This document shows, in pieces, positions 21,156-33,900 of a stretch of DNA of 64,000 nucleotides. The notes beneath the pieces were generated by a model. The model was given only the letters and a program-made list of their open reading frames with translations, was not told the DNA's origin and ran no database searches. The translations under genes and the position numbers were made by a program. Position 1 is the stretch's first letter; each line of letters starts with the position of its first letter. The stretch is from Prototheca cutis (Eukaryota > Chlorophyta > Trebouxiophyceae > Chlorellales > Chlorellaceae), in contig BCIH01000014.1 of assembly GCA_002897115.2 (NCBI GenBank), positions 183,707 through 247,706 on the forward strand, in the 5' to 3' direction.

Positions 21156-23872
21156 TATTCTTTGGGCATTTGCAATGCAAGGAGGGTGCCGACAAAAGGA
21201 GTGCAGGCAGCGATTGATCGATTGTGGACGTCCCCAGCCCTCTCTCTCACACACAACAAAACAAAGCCCGTTCACCAAGCTCACATCGCCGCCCTTGAGT
21301 CGGAGAACCTCTTGGGTCAGCTGCTTTGGTGCAGTGGCTGCTGCATCCGCTGCCAGCCGCACGGGCCGTTGGAGCGACACGGAAGCCAGCTTCTTCACCT
21401 CCTCCGTCATCGTGGCTGCACATATGTGTGTGTTGTGGTGTCGCCGGTGGGTGAAGGCACAGGTTTGACAAATCGTGAAGTATGGAGCCCTTGCCGCTTG
21501 AAAGAGGTGTGGGGAGCAGTGTCGTCACAAGGCATTGGGGTCTGTGCTCACAGTTCGTGACCATGGCCTGGGAGATGTCCGCCATCCAGCCCACCGTTCG
21601 TCTCCTCCAATAGGCACACAAATAGATAAATAAACTGTGCAAATTGCATCCCTTCACTAAGCAAGTCCACACACCTGAGAACAGCATGGTCTGGCGCTTG
21701 CGGGGAGCCAGCCGGACAATCTCCTTGATCTGAGTAAGGATGAGGGTTTTGCATTGGAAATCACGAATGACCCAGAAGAAATCCATGCATTCATGCATTC
21801 AACTCTAGAGCAACTATGCAGTCGACCGAACTGTCGCCCAACCGACCTCGGCAGCAAATCCCATCTCCAGCAGGCGGTCCGCCTCATCCAGGATAAGCGC
21901 CTGGAGATCTTCCAGTCCAAAGGACTGCGTGTTGCGCACATGGTCGATCACACGACCCTGCGGTGTTGGCGTTGTTTCTTTCCTTGGGGAAACGGACTCT
22001 ATACGAAGGGGGTCGGGCGAACGCGCAAGCAAGGGCCCGTGTGGTCGGATCACATGGTCACGCTGAGCACGCCACCGTGGAATCCCTGCCAAGACGCCAA
22101 ACCCCCATGCACGACTGTTCAATACCGACAGCCCAGAAAACACATCCCATGCTTTCTCAAAAACAAAGAAAGAAGCAGTTGCTGACCGGCGTGCCGACGA
22201 TGATCTCGGGGCTGGTGCGCAGGGTGGCCGCTTGTGCTTGGAGGGACAGACCCCCCACAAGAAGTGCCGCCCGGATGTCGGTAAACTGGGCGAGCTTCTG
22301 GGTCATGGAGTGGATCTGCACATGTGTGTATGTGTTTGGGCGGCGGCTGGACAGTCATTCTATATGACAAAAGTCTGGGCTGTGGAGTTGCATCTGGCAA
22401 GACCCTGCCCCATGCATGGGTGTTTCCGCGGGGCATTGCCCATCAGATTCCCGCCAATATCCCCTCCCTTCACAACTGGCAACAGCATTACCTGGACGGC
22501 AAGCTCGCGGACGGGCGTAAGGACAAGGACGTAGATTGCAGCAAAGCGGCGGTTGCGGTGCAGCAGGCGCTCCAGCAGGGGGAGAATGAAGGCGGCCGTC
22601 TTACCCGAACCAGTCACCGCGCTACCGGAAATGTCGCGGCCCGTCAGCGCCAAGGGGATGCACGCAGCCTGCTCGTTGGAGGGCAATGGAATTTTGATGT
22701 ATTCGTTTTGATAAAGGGCGTAATGCCATGTAAAATGGAAATCATGGCAGTGCATGCACGCAGATCCAAACAGCGGAGTCTGCCATGCTGACAAGTAGCA
22801 TCACAGGTGCCAGCCTCAGCAATGCAATGCGAAGAGAACACTCAGCCACCAATGGCCGCTTGCCTGGATGGGCGTTGGGTGTGTGTAGCCGAGAGCCTGG
22901 CAGGCCTTGACCAGCGGCTTGGACAGATTGAGCTCCGCAAAGCTCTGCGGTGTTGGGTGGGTCACAAAACCGGAGTGGATTTTGCCTCAAGCCACTGGAG
23001 CAGCACACACTCTGCGGGCATCCCCCGGCCAACAGAGCGCCCAGGTATTTAGCAGCCCAAAGTGCATGGCTCATGCACCTGTCCACACACACTGTGCAAC
23101 ATCGCAACGCCAGCATGCACACCTGTGCCTTGAAAGTCGTGCCATCAGGCGTTGCCGCAAAGAATCCCTCCTTGTCGGACTTGGCACGCTTGGGAGCGCC
23201 ACCTTCGGTTCCGGCCTCCTGCTCCTTCCTCTTGTTGGCCTTTGCTGGAGCAGGCTTTTCCTCCTCTTCTTCGCCGGAAGACGCAGCACCAGCCTCCTCT
23301 TCCTCTGCATCGTCCGCCTCCTCGTCGCCGTCGTCGCTGTCCTCCTCATCCAGCTGCTCCTCCTCGCTTTCTTCCTCTATCTCGTCCTCATCCTCGCTGC
23401 TGCTGTCAACTTCCTCCTCCCCAGGCAGAGGAGCGTCGCTGTCCGAATCCTCCAGGTCTTCATCGTCATCCGAAGCTTCGCCGTCCTCAGACTCGTCACT
23501 GTCGCCTTCCTGGGCCTTTGTGGGGCGAGCTGGTGCCTTGCCCTTGCCCTGTGCCACGCGTTTCCGGATCTTCTCGTCAATGGTCGTCGAGTGTGGCGCC
23601 GGGGCCTCGGCCTGGGCCAACGCACCTTCAGGGGAATCGGAGCAAAGAACAGCAGTTTGGCAGGAATGCAAACACACGGGCAAGTGGGATCCCAGGATCC
23701 CCACATGGGATCTCTAAAATTGCACCATTATCCTCCAACTTCAAGTAAAACAAAATTTAGCACCGTACGGTCCGGAAAACCTCCACAAATCACCTTCGAA
23801 CTCCCATGGGGCCTGAGCTTCGCCGCTGTCAGCTCCCAGGTCGAACGTGAAGCCTGGGTTGAGGTCTGTCAT
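19277..23872 (-). CDS. DEAD-box RNA helicase, DDX27/Drs1/RH28 type (60S ribosome assembly)
   Basis: Thirteen exons, all in phase: 23794-23872, 23123-23625, 22864-22944, 22492-22668, 22187-22315, 21847-21957, 21675-21729, 21285-21415, 20540-21103, 20189-20428, 19927-20070, 19618-19722, 19277-19384 (808 residues). The start [12 protein letters not shown] and a long Glu/Asp domain match RH28. Helicase motifs in order: Q motif ([25 protein letters not shown]), [73 protein letters not shown]. The basic tail ends [14 protein letters not shown]. Drs1/DDX27 acts in the nucleolus on pre-60S particles. The intron after PTPIQ seems to use a GC donor (CAG|GCAAGC). Confidence 0.92.
21115..21154. repeat. 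T9G31 homopolymer pair in helicase intron
   Basis: On the gene (minus) strand this reads C31A9 and ends 8 bases before the acceptor of exon 21103-20540. Confidence 0.95.
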
Positions 23873-24232
23873 CGCGTCATGTGCACGAAAACTCAAGGAA
23901 TACAATATCGTAAACAGGGATTGGATCCCTGCATGCCCAAGCGCCCTGCATGCATTGCTGGGGAATGCGATGCCGGGCTATCCGTCACTGCTAGCCCCGT
24001 CGCGCCCAGGAGCGCCTTTCGGTCGTCGCGATGGTTTGATATGTTTGAAGTTCCGCACCCCCGATCGTCGCAGCTCCTATCGGGCCCCCTGATGCTCCCT
24101 GGCCGCGGAAATAACCCCCCAATAGCTCTCAAACGCATGTCCCATGTTTCATGAGTAAATCTGAATCCAAGACCGCCCGTTCATGATTCAAGACTCCACC
24201 GCGGTGTAGCTCTTCTCGAAGAGGGGCCTCGC
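23873..24232. promoter_or_regulatory. Divergent promoter region: DDX27-like gene / glycosyltransferase-like gene
   Basis: 360 bases between divergent starts. On the minus strand a 3-codon upstream ORF (ATG at 23880, stop overlapping the helicase ATG at 23872) lies in the helicase leader. Confidence 0.5.
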
Positions 24233-27200
24233 ATGGCCCGCGACTCCCACACGGGCCACACAAAGGCTGTCGACCAGGAGCCCCGGCGCAAGCGTGCCGA
24301 GAGCACTGTAAACATGTCGGAAATCGTTTCGTCGCCCATGCACAGGCAGAAGAGTTCCAGGCGACTGCGATCCAGCCTGCTGGTCCTGGTCTGTCTGGGC
24401 TGCGGTGGGTTGTTGTACTCCCAGTCCGCCCTACAGAGCCGAGCCGATCTCGCCAAGTGGAACAGCAGCGGGTGCCCCACCAAGATCCTGGATCTCACAG
24501 CCACAATGCCGTTCATTCTTCAGGTATGGATGGTGTGTGGGCTGGGAAATGGCTGGTAAACATTTCTTGTTTTGGGGGCAAGGGGGGACTGGAAACAGCA
24601 GCGGTGGCAGTGCCCTTCACAGCAGATCACCACGTGCAAGACTCATTTCGAGGTCATGACAGACGGGCATGGATGGGTTTGCGATTTGTTCTGACCTGTG
24701 TGTGAGTATCTTTGCCACTGCTCACCTTCAAACCAACCGCCAGGCCCCCCAAAACAAGAAAACATTGCAAAGCCCCCCCCTACTCCCAACCCCTCCCGGT
24801 GCAGCAAGCCGGCGGCCGCGAGGCTTTGGCTGAAGACCTGGGCGACCCCAGGGAACGGCGGCCACGCACGGCCATTGTCAACATGGTGGCATTCCACACC
24901 GAAGTGGTGGCGGCGCTGACCTACCAGTTTGTCAAGATGCGGCACAACGTGACGGTGTATGCCCGGGATGACTCGTTTGACATGGACTCGGCGGTTGGTC
25001 CCTTCCACTGGAAGGGGTTTCGCAAGTTTGAGCGCTTTTTTGAGCAGTTTTACGAGCACGATAACATCATCATCGCCACGTTTCCCACGTGCCACCTGGA
25101 AGTGCTCCAGGCCCTCCAGGCGCTCCAGGTAGGTAGTCGGCGTGGCGGTTCGGGGTTGGTTGAGGCAGGGCGTAAAGATATATACACAGGGTCTGCGGTG
25201 GCAAGTCTGATGACAGGCCTCCTGTGGCAGCCGCATGGCTACGCGCATCGTTGACCCGATCCATCGTTGGTTTGTGCCTGCACCACCACTCCTTCCAAGC
25301 ACCCCTCAACCTGTGCCGATCTCGATCCCCACGCAACAGCTGCCACAACACTATGGAGTCACGGTGCACACCCCGTCCCAGCTCAACTCCACGACGGTGG
25401 TGGAGACGCTGACCAGCACGGATGCAAGGGTCCTTGTTATCGCGCCCCACGTGCTGAACGCCACGAAGAATACGGCGGAGCAGCTCGGTCTCGCGGTGGG
25501 TTTTGAGTTGAGACGAAAGGGGGGGAAATGGGGAAGCTCTTGGTCATCGACTGACTGACTGGGGAGGGCGAAGAACCAACGGGACATGCGGCTGGCCTTT
25601 GGGACCCAGCGCTGCGTTGTCCATGCAGTCGCACCCTTCACACACCCTGGGTGATGCAGACGGAGTCCATGGGCTGGGTGGCGCCCATCTTCCCCGTAGT
25701 TTTCCCCGAAGAGTGTCTGCCGGGGAGCTGGAAGTTGACGCAGCCGGCCTGCCGCCGGCAGCAAGGCACGCTGGCCATGCTGCTGGGCTCCCTGCCGATG
25801 GATGCGCCGCTGCCCGTGGCCCCCGAGCGCCGGGGGTTTTGCATCCAGGTGTGTGGGCCAGGATGAGTGGTGGGGGGTTTGAGGCCCACGAGCTGGGTAG
25901 CCACATTGAGGAGTTGCACAGATTCTGCACGTGACAGACCTCTTTGCATCGAAAGCCACATAGACAGCTTCAGCCAGCTCTTAGCACGGCCAACTCCATG
26001 TGCAACCTGCAGGGGAAGCTGGACCCCAATCGGCGGGATTACTCATCCATCTTCCAAGAGATGGAGGCTCGGGAGGACGAGCTCATGTCCCTCAACTTTT
26101 CGCTTGTGCTTCAGGTGCATGTCTTTGGGTGCAGGTTGATTTTTTTTTTTTTTTTTTTGGGGGGGGGGGGGGGGATTGTCCGGAACGCTGCACTGTGCTT
26201 CGTGCTGTGGCTCCCTGGATCCCTGCCCTCCATGGGATGGTGGCGGTGGGGAGAATGAGAGCATGCACTGCACCGCCAACTGCACAGGGCAAGGGTGGCG
26301 GTCAAAAAGGGGCAGGCATTCTGCAGATCCCAGACCGCCTGTTGGACACCGGCCTGGTCCGCACACACAGCTCCCTGCCTTTCCAGGTGCGTGGGTGCTG
26401 TGGATGGGGTTCATAAATTGGGTTGGGATTGCAAAACTTGTGCTGGACACATCTTCAATCCAGGCATACCACCACTGCTTAACCTGCCCCCCCAATACAA
26501 ACGCAATTTACAGGAGTACTATGAGGTGCTGCACAGCTGCGTCGCCGTGCTGCCGGCCTTTGCATCGCCGGCGTACTACGTGGACAAGGGGTCCTCGACC
26601 ATTGGGGCAGCCCTGATTGCAGCCACGCCACTCGTGGCCACGCCGCAGCTCCTGCGTGCTTACAGGTATGGGGATTTATAGGACGGGCCAAAGAACCACA
26701 TGCGCGAGATAGTGGTGCTGCTGCTGTTCATGTGCGCGTGTGTGCGGGGGGCCCGGGGGGGGCTTGTGGGCAGTCTGACCCTGGTGGGTGACAGTGCAGT
26801 TTATCAAGGTTCTAAAGTGTGCACCGGCAGTGGCGATAATGCACTGATCATGCGACGACACTCCCAAGCCCGACGACTCCCCCCCACTGCCGTGGCAGTT
26901 TCATTCCCAAGGAGGCAGTCTTCCTGGTGGACGAGTCCCTGTCATACGTTGATGTGCGGGCATTTTTCTTTGGTTTTGGAAGGGGGGGCCAGTGCTGTAT
27001 GAGGCCGATTGCACATGTGCCAGGCGAACCCAAGGGGTCACGCACTGCACCGCTTGAAAGCAACCCAGAAGTTGGCTGTGATGAATGTCGGCGGCGCTCG
27101 CTGTAGTCGATGCTCTTTGGAATCCCCATGCAGGCTCTGCGGGGCATCCTCCAACTGCCTCCCATTGCCCACCGGGCCAAGAGGAAAGCTGTCGAGGACC

Positions 27201-27592
27201 TACGACAGCAGCTGCTCGTCCAAAACGTCAAGGTGCCACCTCAGCGCACCGTCATGTGCTCCCTATGAATGAGTCTGCTCCCTTTCGGTGGCAGCACAGC
27301 ATCGCTGCTGCAGTCTGTCCATCAAAAGAATCCTTGACACTCGGTGCCTCCTTCTCCCCCCTTCACCCGCCTCCTCCCAAGCAACCTCTTGCCACTGCAG
27401 ACTCTGCAGGACCTGTTTGGGCCGGCTGGAATGATGAAGACGAAGCAGGGCGAGATGCGGGACATGGCTCCGGCGGTCGAGTGGGGTGGGCCAGACACCT
27501 CGCGATGGGAGCGGGAAGTGGCCGACTGGCAGGAACGAGGGACCAACGGCACAGAGGCCGCGAGCCCAGACAACGACGAGAGCGAGAAGTGA
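24233..27592 (+). CDS. Type II membrane glycosyltransferase-like protein
   Basis: Ten exons: 24233-24523, 24805-25128, 25340-25495, 25660-25848, 26013-26114, 26288-26386, 26514-26665, 26899-26953, 27134-27232, 27401-27592 (552 residues). A basic cytosolic start is followed by one signal-anchor helix (RSSLLVLVCLGCGGLLYS), as in Golgi enzymes, then a lumenal domain. The late block LHSCVAVLPAFASPAYYVDKG, SSTIGAALIAATPLVA resembles the donor-binding half of GT-B glycosyltransferases and fungal proteins annotated as group-1 transferases. Family and substrate are not identified. Start could also be the Met at 24314. The exon 25496-25659 region contains an open stretch (MRLAFGTQRCVVHAV) that I treated as intron. 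TGTAA at 27620-27624. Confidence 0.68.
26140..26174 (+). repeat. Poly-T / poly-G tract in intron 5 of the glycosyltransferase-like gene
   Basis: About 18 T directly followed by about 16 G, starting some 25 bases after the donor at 26115. Confidence 0.95.
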
Positions 27593-28073
27593 AGGATAGA
27601 TGGCAGCCCATGCTGTGCTTGTAAGGGCCTCGCACATGCTCATGCCCATGCAGGCAGGTTGGACAACCCTCAGGCACGGCCACAGTGGAACCGCTCTGCC
27701 GCACCAACTCCTCAAGTGGCCCAAAATTCACGCTAGATTTCATTCAGGGTCTCGCCGCCCCACAAAGGCACCGACACACATGCATACAATCATGTCCTTT
27801 GCCCGACCAGGTAAAACAGTATCATGCTGCTGACCCATTTGCCACCCGTCTGAGGGGACGCTCTCCCTGCCTACGCATTTGAGGAGGAAGAGTCCTCTTC
27901 TGCTTCTGCTGGGATTGCGGCTGATTCACAGGCCATTGCACCCCCCCTTCCCCCTCTGCAAATAACCTGGCTCTGCCTTGTCCTCGTCGCTTGTGCCTGC
28001 TGCTTCAGCGCTCTTTTCAACCGTGCGTTTACATACAGAGTCTTCGAGCCAGAATGCGAGCCGGAGCAGTCTC
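27593..28073. other. Convergent 3' region
   Basis: About 480 bases between the stops of two convergent genes. No further gene seen, unless the complex I gene uses its alternative C-terminus, which would extend to about 27877. Confidence 0.5.
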
Positions 28074-28909
28074 TCAGTGGCCGCCCTCCCTGCCAAAGTC
28101 CAAGTGCATCTTGACCTGCAGCCGAAAAGAAGGTTTTAACGAAAGATCTCAGGGCCAGGCAGCAATAGACCCCCCAAACAGTTGATCACATCCACAATTG
28201 ACAAAATTCCATTCCCTTGCCGCTAAGCACAGGCCTCACCGAGTCGGGGAAGGGAGGGTTCCGGGCATACAGGGAGCCACCGGGCCTGTATGGCACTGCA
28301 TGGAATGGGGGGACAAGGTGCTGTGGATGAGCGGCGGCAAATAATGTGAAGACCTTGCCCCTTGAACATTTTGGGCATGCATTCGGGGATCTCATCCCAA
28401 GTCACCAAGAACTGCTGCCTTGGGGGACGTGCTATCGCAAACTCCGCACCGATGTAGGGGTCGGGGTGAGCCCACTCCTCCAGCTGCTTCTCGCCCTTCT
28501 CGATCGCCCTCTCTATTTGATCATAGGTGTCCTGCAACATGCATGTGCGACATGGATCAGACCGCCGCCGCTCGACTACCCGGAACAGTGTCGTTGGCAT
28601 GAGTCTGGGCATCCCACCCACCGGCCAGCACCACCAGCTTACCAGGTGCAAGTTCTTCTCAAACTCGCTGCGCAGCTTCACCGCCTGTACGGGGTTCACA
28701 ATGGATTGTACTCTTAGGTAAGGTATGGATGTCAAACCTAGGCGCTCAGCTCGGGACGTCCCTCTCCCGGGGACCCCTCGGCCATGGACGGCCGCAGGGC
28801 GACGCACCTGGACGTAGAACACGTCGCGGGAGACTGCCCAGTCCAGCAGCGTCTTCATAGAGTTTTTGTACAGCGACAGAATCCGCGCCTTCTGCACTGC
28901 GGTGGCCAT
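28074..28909 (-). CDS. Mitochondrial complex I LYR subunit NDUFB9 (B22)
   Basis: Exons 28808-28909, 28643-28684, 28406-28531 and 28074-28115 (103 residues). A subunit of the membrane arm of NADH dehydrogenase. The LYR-type helix reads VQKARILSLYKNSMKTLLDWAVSRDVFY, matching the pattern LYR..LK..L.WAV.R..FY of NDUFB9. It is followed by KLRSEFEKNL, a helix ending EKQLEEWAHPDPYIGAEFA, and a short basic tail. HPDPYI is diagnostic. The last junction is uncertain: a donor giving FL|VKMHLDF is in phase with a 13-residue last exon, while another donor 68 bases further gives a longer Ser-rich end. The N-terminus is unprocessed-looking, usual for this subunit. Confidence 0.82.
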
Positions 28910-29334
28910 GGTGACTCGGGCGGAAAGTACGCTCCACGCCAACGCAGGGCCAGTGCCACCCGTGCAAACCCGGCCAGCAACCGGCGACAACGCTCTACCC
29001 CGGAGCGTTCTTTTGAGAAATGAAACGATGGCACTGAATCTCAGTCCGGTGTGCGGACGTTGAAGGGGCGTATCGCCCTGACTCGCTGGAAGGGATTTGT
29101 CACGGACGTCGACGTCCCCCGGCTCGCTTGTGCAGCAGTGAGATGTCCGCTTGCCGGGAGGGCATCCAGCCCGATGGCAGCCACGAACAATGCACTCCAC
29201 GGCCCGGCATCGCACTCACATAGCCAAAATCAAGGATTGCCCTGAATAATACTAAAAAAACGGCGGCATCGAGCCACAGGAAAGAAGCAGCGCTGCCTGG
29301 GGCTGAAGCCCGATTCAGGGGCGGGCGTGCAGCC
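28910..29334. promoter_or_regulatory. Divergent promoter region: NDUFB9 / SRP receptor beta
   Basis: 425 bases between divergent start codons; no clear TATA box. Confidence 0.5.
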
Positions 29335-30659
29335 ATGGACCTGTCGGAGATCACAGACAAGCTGTTCCGGTCAGGACTGAGCACCTTCCATGTCGTTTTC
29401 CTCGTCCTCTTGGTGCTTGGAATCTTATGTAAGTTAAGACATTGAGGCTGGGCCCTGATCGGCGGGTGGCGGGGTGGATCGCGAGCGCCCAGACCGCCTC
29501 ACCCATCGGCCCCCACCCTTGTCCACAGTCTTCGTATGGACGGCCAAGACGCGGCCCAAGGGTCGCACCGTACTGCTTGTGGGACCCACTGGTGCGGGAA
29601 AGACGACATTATTCCACAGATTACAGTATGGAAGCACGCTGAACGGCACGGTGGCTTCCATGGAACCGCGGGAAGCCAGCTTTGGCCTGCGCAGCGATAA
29701 GGTGTGCGGATGTTTTTTTTGTTTGTTTGGGGGAGCAGGGGGCCCGTATTGGAGATGCTGGACTTTTCTCGGTGGACAGCTATTGCTGGCTGCATTCCTG
29801 GGCACTGCGTGTTGACGGTGTGTTGCTGCGATGCCCATCTGGAGTCTGTCCGGCCTTCCACACGCCCATTGCCACCATCACCTTCCTTTTAAAAAACCCT
29901 CGCCTCGCTGCAGTCGCCTGGCGCCCGGCCCGTGAACGTGGTGGATGTGCCGGGACACCCTCGCGTGCGGGATACATGGCAGGCCTGGCAATCCTCGGCG
30001 CGAGGCGTCGTCTTTGTAGTGGATTCTTCGGACTTTTTGCCTCACAAGGCCTCCATCGCAGAGTATGGATCACGTGTGTTTCGAGTGGGAGCTGGAGAGG
30101 GGATGAAGGCGCCGTGAGCAAATGGAATGGGCTGAAACCCTGCGCAGCGTGTGCGGCCTTACCGCTGCCGTCCCTGCAGACCTCTCATACGCTACCGCAA
30201 TTGCAGGCACCTGTACGATGTGTTGACCAATCCGGCAATCTCGACGCTCCGAGTGCCCATTCTGCTGGTCTGCAACAAGTCAGACTTGGGCGTCAAGGCG
30301 CACTCTGTGGACTTTATCCGCAAGCGGATAGAGCGCGAGCTCGACCAGGTGGGTTGGGTTTTGAAAACCTGATTCATCTGCCCATTCCCTTCTCGCATCA
30401 ACCCTGTTCTTGGATCATGCCTTGCTCCCGAATCCATCCACAGCTGCAAAGCACGAGGGCGTCACTGGAGGAGGTGGGCGGCGGCCGCGCCGCCACCACG
30501 CGGTTGCTGCCGGAGGCCGGGCCGGAGGCCGAACCCTTCACCTTTGCGGCACTCAAGTCTCAGCGCGGGCACGAGGTCGCTGTGCTGGCAGTCAGCGCGC
30601 AAGAAGGCGACGGCATCGATGCCGTCGAGACCTTTATCCGACGCTGCGTGCCTGTCTAG
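29335..30659 (+). CDS. SRPRB: Signal recognition particle receptor subunit beta
   Basis: Exons 29335-29428, 29529-29701, 29914-30062, 30207-30348 and 30444-30659 (257 residues). It is the membrane-anchored small GTPase that holds SRP receptor alpha at the ER for co-translational targeting. A single N-terminal membrane helix (TFHVVFLVLLVLGILFFVW) is followed by the GTPase: G1 GPTGAGKTTLF, G3 DVPGH, G4 NKSD, and a G5-like VSAQEGDG near the end. The switch region SFGLRSDK and the motif FVVDSS are typical of the SRbeta/Arf group. Length is normal. It shares a promoter region with the complex I gene and converges with E(z), 333 bases away. Confidence 0.92.
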
Positions 30660-30992
30660 TCTGATGGGGGACTCGTGCTGGGCTGCCTTGGGCTCTAGGC
30701 AATTGAGGCCGGCCAGAATGAAAGTCTGGCACTGTGTGCACTGTCGGCATACTCGTCACCAGCAACGGAATCCAGCCCCGGGGTGTGTTTCCTAAACTCA
30801 CAAAGAGAGAGCACAGGGAGCGTTTTGGTGGAGCAGCCCCGAAGCAACCCCTCCGCCAACCATCCTGGGCTTGCTTCCTGCTTCATTCCTTGCAGGCTTC
30901 TGCGAGCTTGGCCTGCTGTGACAGCGCGCTCAGAAAACCGGCACCAGACCAGGCACAGGAGTCGGGGTTGACTGACCAGGGAAAAAATTGAC
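30660..30992. other. Convergent 3' region: SRPRB / E(z)
   Basis: 333 bases, 3' UTRs only. Confidence 0.5.
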
Positions 30993-33900
30993 TTATTCGG
31001 GATCGGAATCATCTTGGCCACGACTCTTTGGGCGGCCCTCGACCGCCCAGCTGGGAGCCACCCGCGTGTCGTAGTTGTAGTCGTAAAAGAGCTCCTCGCC
31101 ATCGGCAATGTCACGCCGGGCCAGAATGGCCACTCGATGCGTCCCGTTCACCATGAAGATCCTGCCCGGGGGTTTGGTTTATCGGGCAATGGGGGTTTGG
31201 GTGAGACAGTGAGTTCCTGGTTTTTGCTGGGCTTCTTTTGCAACCAATCCAGGTCCCCAGAACCGTGCCACGCACTCGACCCGGCAGTTGGCAGTGCTGG
31301 AATGGTTGGCAAACCGAAGCTTGGTGCCCAGCGACTTGGCATCCACCACCTCCGCCGAGCTGCAGGAGTGGGATATTGATTGGTCGTTGGCTTGACAGGG
31401 TGAGAGGCAGCATGAGGACAGGTTTAGCTGCCCCCCCCCCTTTTCTCCTTCTTGGGACTCACTTGAGGTTGAAGAGGTACGAGTTGTTGTCCAAGTCGTC
31501 CACCTTGCCCCGACGTTCGGCTTCATCGTGGTTGATCAACTCGCCAACGTACTCGCCCTACATCGTTTTTGGGGGGTATGTATTCGTGTGTTGGGTACTT
31601 GCGATGCTGATGGTGCTGGTGGATGAGAAAGGAGCTGCACCACGAATACAAACGTAGGAGCCACGCAAAGAACACACACACACACACACACACACACATT
31701 AGGATAACGGCAATAAAACATAGCACCATTCCAATCCTACCCCGCCACCCCCTCACCATGAATTCGCCGGCCTTGGCGCTGCCTTGGAGAAAGGCTCCCC
31801 AGCCTTGGACGTCGCTGAGGCCCATGAGCACGCGCTTTTTGACCCCGCGCTGCAGCCGCATGTTTGCACAGCTGGCAGGGCTGGTGTTGTCCCCCGATGC
31901 CAGGCTGGGCCAGCACCCCGTGCAGAGGTCCGGGTCACACTCGCGCCCCGCGGCCATGCAGGCGCAGGACTTTGCGCTGCAGCGCCGGCGGCCGCCCGTC
32001 ACGGGCACGCCACACTTGCACCCCGGGAACCGGTTCCCGCAGCGCTCGGAGTTGCACGCGCAAAACTTCTCGCAAAAGTTGGTCGAGCCGATGCAGGGGC
32101 AGGAGCCCCGCGTGCAGGGGCCCACGCAGGCACACGGCGCGTACGGCGACCACAGCGCGTCGTTATGCTGCAGCCGTTTCCGGACCACGGCGGGCCGTTT
32201 GTTCACGGGGCCCTTGCGTCGGCGGACGGGTGGGCGGGGGAGATCGGCGTCGGCGGCCCGCGGCACCAGGCCCCGGCGATCCAGCTCCGTCGCGACTTCT
32301 GCACAGCTTCTCGTTCCCAGGAGCAACGAAATCGCGCAGGGATCCCAGGCGCCCCATACCTCCAACCCCTCGTCCAATGCCGCGACTTCCCAGTCTGTCC
32401 AGGAAGAGGACGGAGGAATGGGAGCTGGTGGAGAGCTCTGGCACGGCAGTTCCGGCCCCGATGCGGCCGCTGAAGACCCACCCGAGCCCCGGGCAGCAGT
32501 GGTAGCACTTGTCGCGGCTTGGTCGTCGGGCGCTTGGCCCGTAGATACAGCCGCCGTCATGTCGGGTGTGCGAGCAAGCCTCCCACCTCCAACGCCGGCC
32601 CCGCCGGTGGAACTCCGCTGGCCAGGCAGTGCCGTCGCAGGTGGGCCTGCGATTGTCGCAGCACGGTCATTCAGTCCAACACCAGTATTGCTCTGCGGTT
32701 CTGCCATCTCGCCGTTGACTGCTTGGTCAGGCTGAGTTGTCGAGGCACTGGCCCCATTTCTCAACGGCAAACCCGGCCTCGGGGGACTGCAAGCGTCGTC
32801 AGCCATGGGATCATCAGACCAGGGCGTCAGTGCCTCCTCCACTGGGTCTGGGGAGCAATGCTCCCGGTCTGCCGCCGGCCCCCTGCCCGTCAGTGCCAGC
32901 GGGAGCAGACCCAGTCGAGGTGCAGGGCCGGCGTCGTTGGATCCGCTTGGCCGAAGCCGCGACTCGACAACGCCGCTGGCGCTCCGACCCCCAGGGCCAG
33001 TCCCCGCCTCTGACCGGGAAGCTGAGCCCCGCCGGTGATCTTCTTGCACAGTCATGCTTTCCTCCACCACATCCGTCCAACTCGTCTCGCCCGGCTGTGC
33101 AGCGACCGCCACCCCGCTGGCACGACCGGGGCCCTGGCCCTCAGCTGCCACTGCCTGGCCACTGGCCCCCATGCCACTCTCGTCATCCATCGCCAGCTTG
33201 CCAAAGCTGGTAGCAGCACCCTCGGGCCCAAACGCGCAGTGTGGACCGCAGGGCTCCTTTGCCTGGCTCGCTGCACCGAGCCTGCCGCCAAACGCCCCCG
33301 TTCCTTTCGGCTGTGGCCGGATAGGCCCTTGCACCGGCAGCGGCGTGGGCGGGTGGATGCGGCAGGAATAAGCCCGACACAACCGGCACCATGCGGACAG
33401 CAGGCTCGTCCGCCGGCGTGCCGGCGTCTCCGTCCTGCATTACATTGATGGAACACTCATGTGTGTGTGCACTTTTTGGGTGGGGGTGGGGGGGGATACA
33501 TGATGGTACACAAGCTCGGTCGCTCGTCCCACGAAAACCGCCGGACTGGCCCCCAAACGCTGCCCCTCTCCACCATCGGCAATCCCCTGCAACGTCTCAC
33601 GCACAGCGCAGAGCCTGCAGCCTCGCGCGCGGCGGCCTGGGCCGTGGACGTCGACGAATCGCCGCTGCCACCGCCGCCACCAGGCGCGATGTGGGCCTGT
33701 CGAGCCTTGAGCAGCCGCACGCGGTCGGCGACGGCGCTGGAGGGAATGTCCAGGCAGTTGGCGATGGCCCGACAGACGTCCGGCCCATCTCCCAGTGCGG
33801 CGATGATGCCACAGATTACGTAATCATGCTCTGGCTGACGAGGCCCCGACAACTCCACCGCACCCAACTGCAGGCATTGTTGGATCAATCGTGCTTGTTG

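Noticed and set aside
25496..25659. Extra exon MRLAFGTQRCVVHAVAPFTH in the glycosyltransferase-like gene
   Set aside because: It would need an AAG acceptor and ends in a stop in its own frame with no donor in phase; treated as intron.
27877..28115. Alternative long Ser-rich C-terminus of NDUFB9
   Set aside because: It needs a weak GTCTTC donor. The short form uses a better-placed donor in phase and gives a typical subunit length; not fully excluded.
31523..33382. Poly(Val-Cys) tail of E(z) from reading through its large exon
   Set aside because: Reading past the donor at 31756 enters the CA repeat. The spliced product continues into a normal SET domain.
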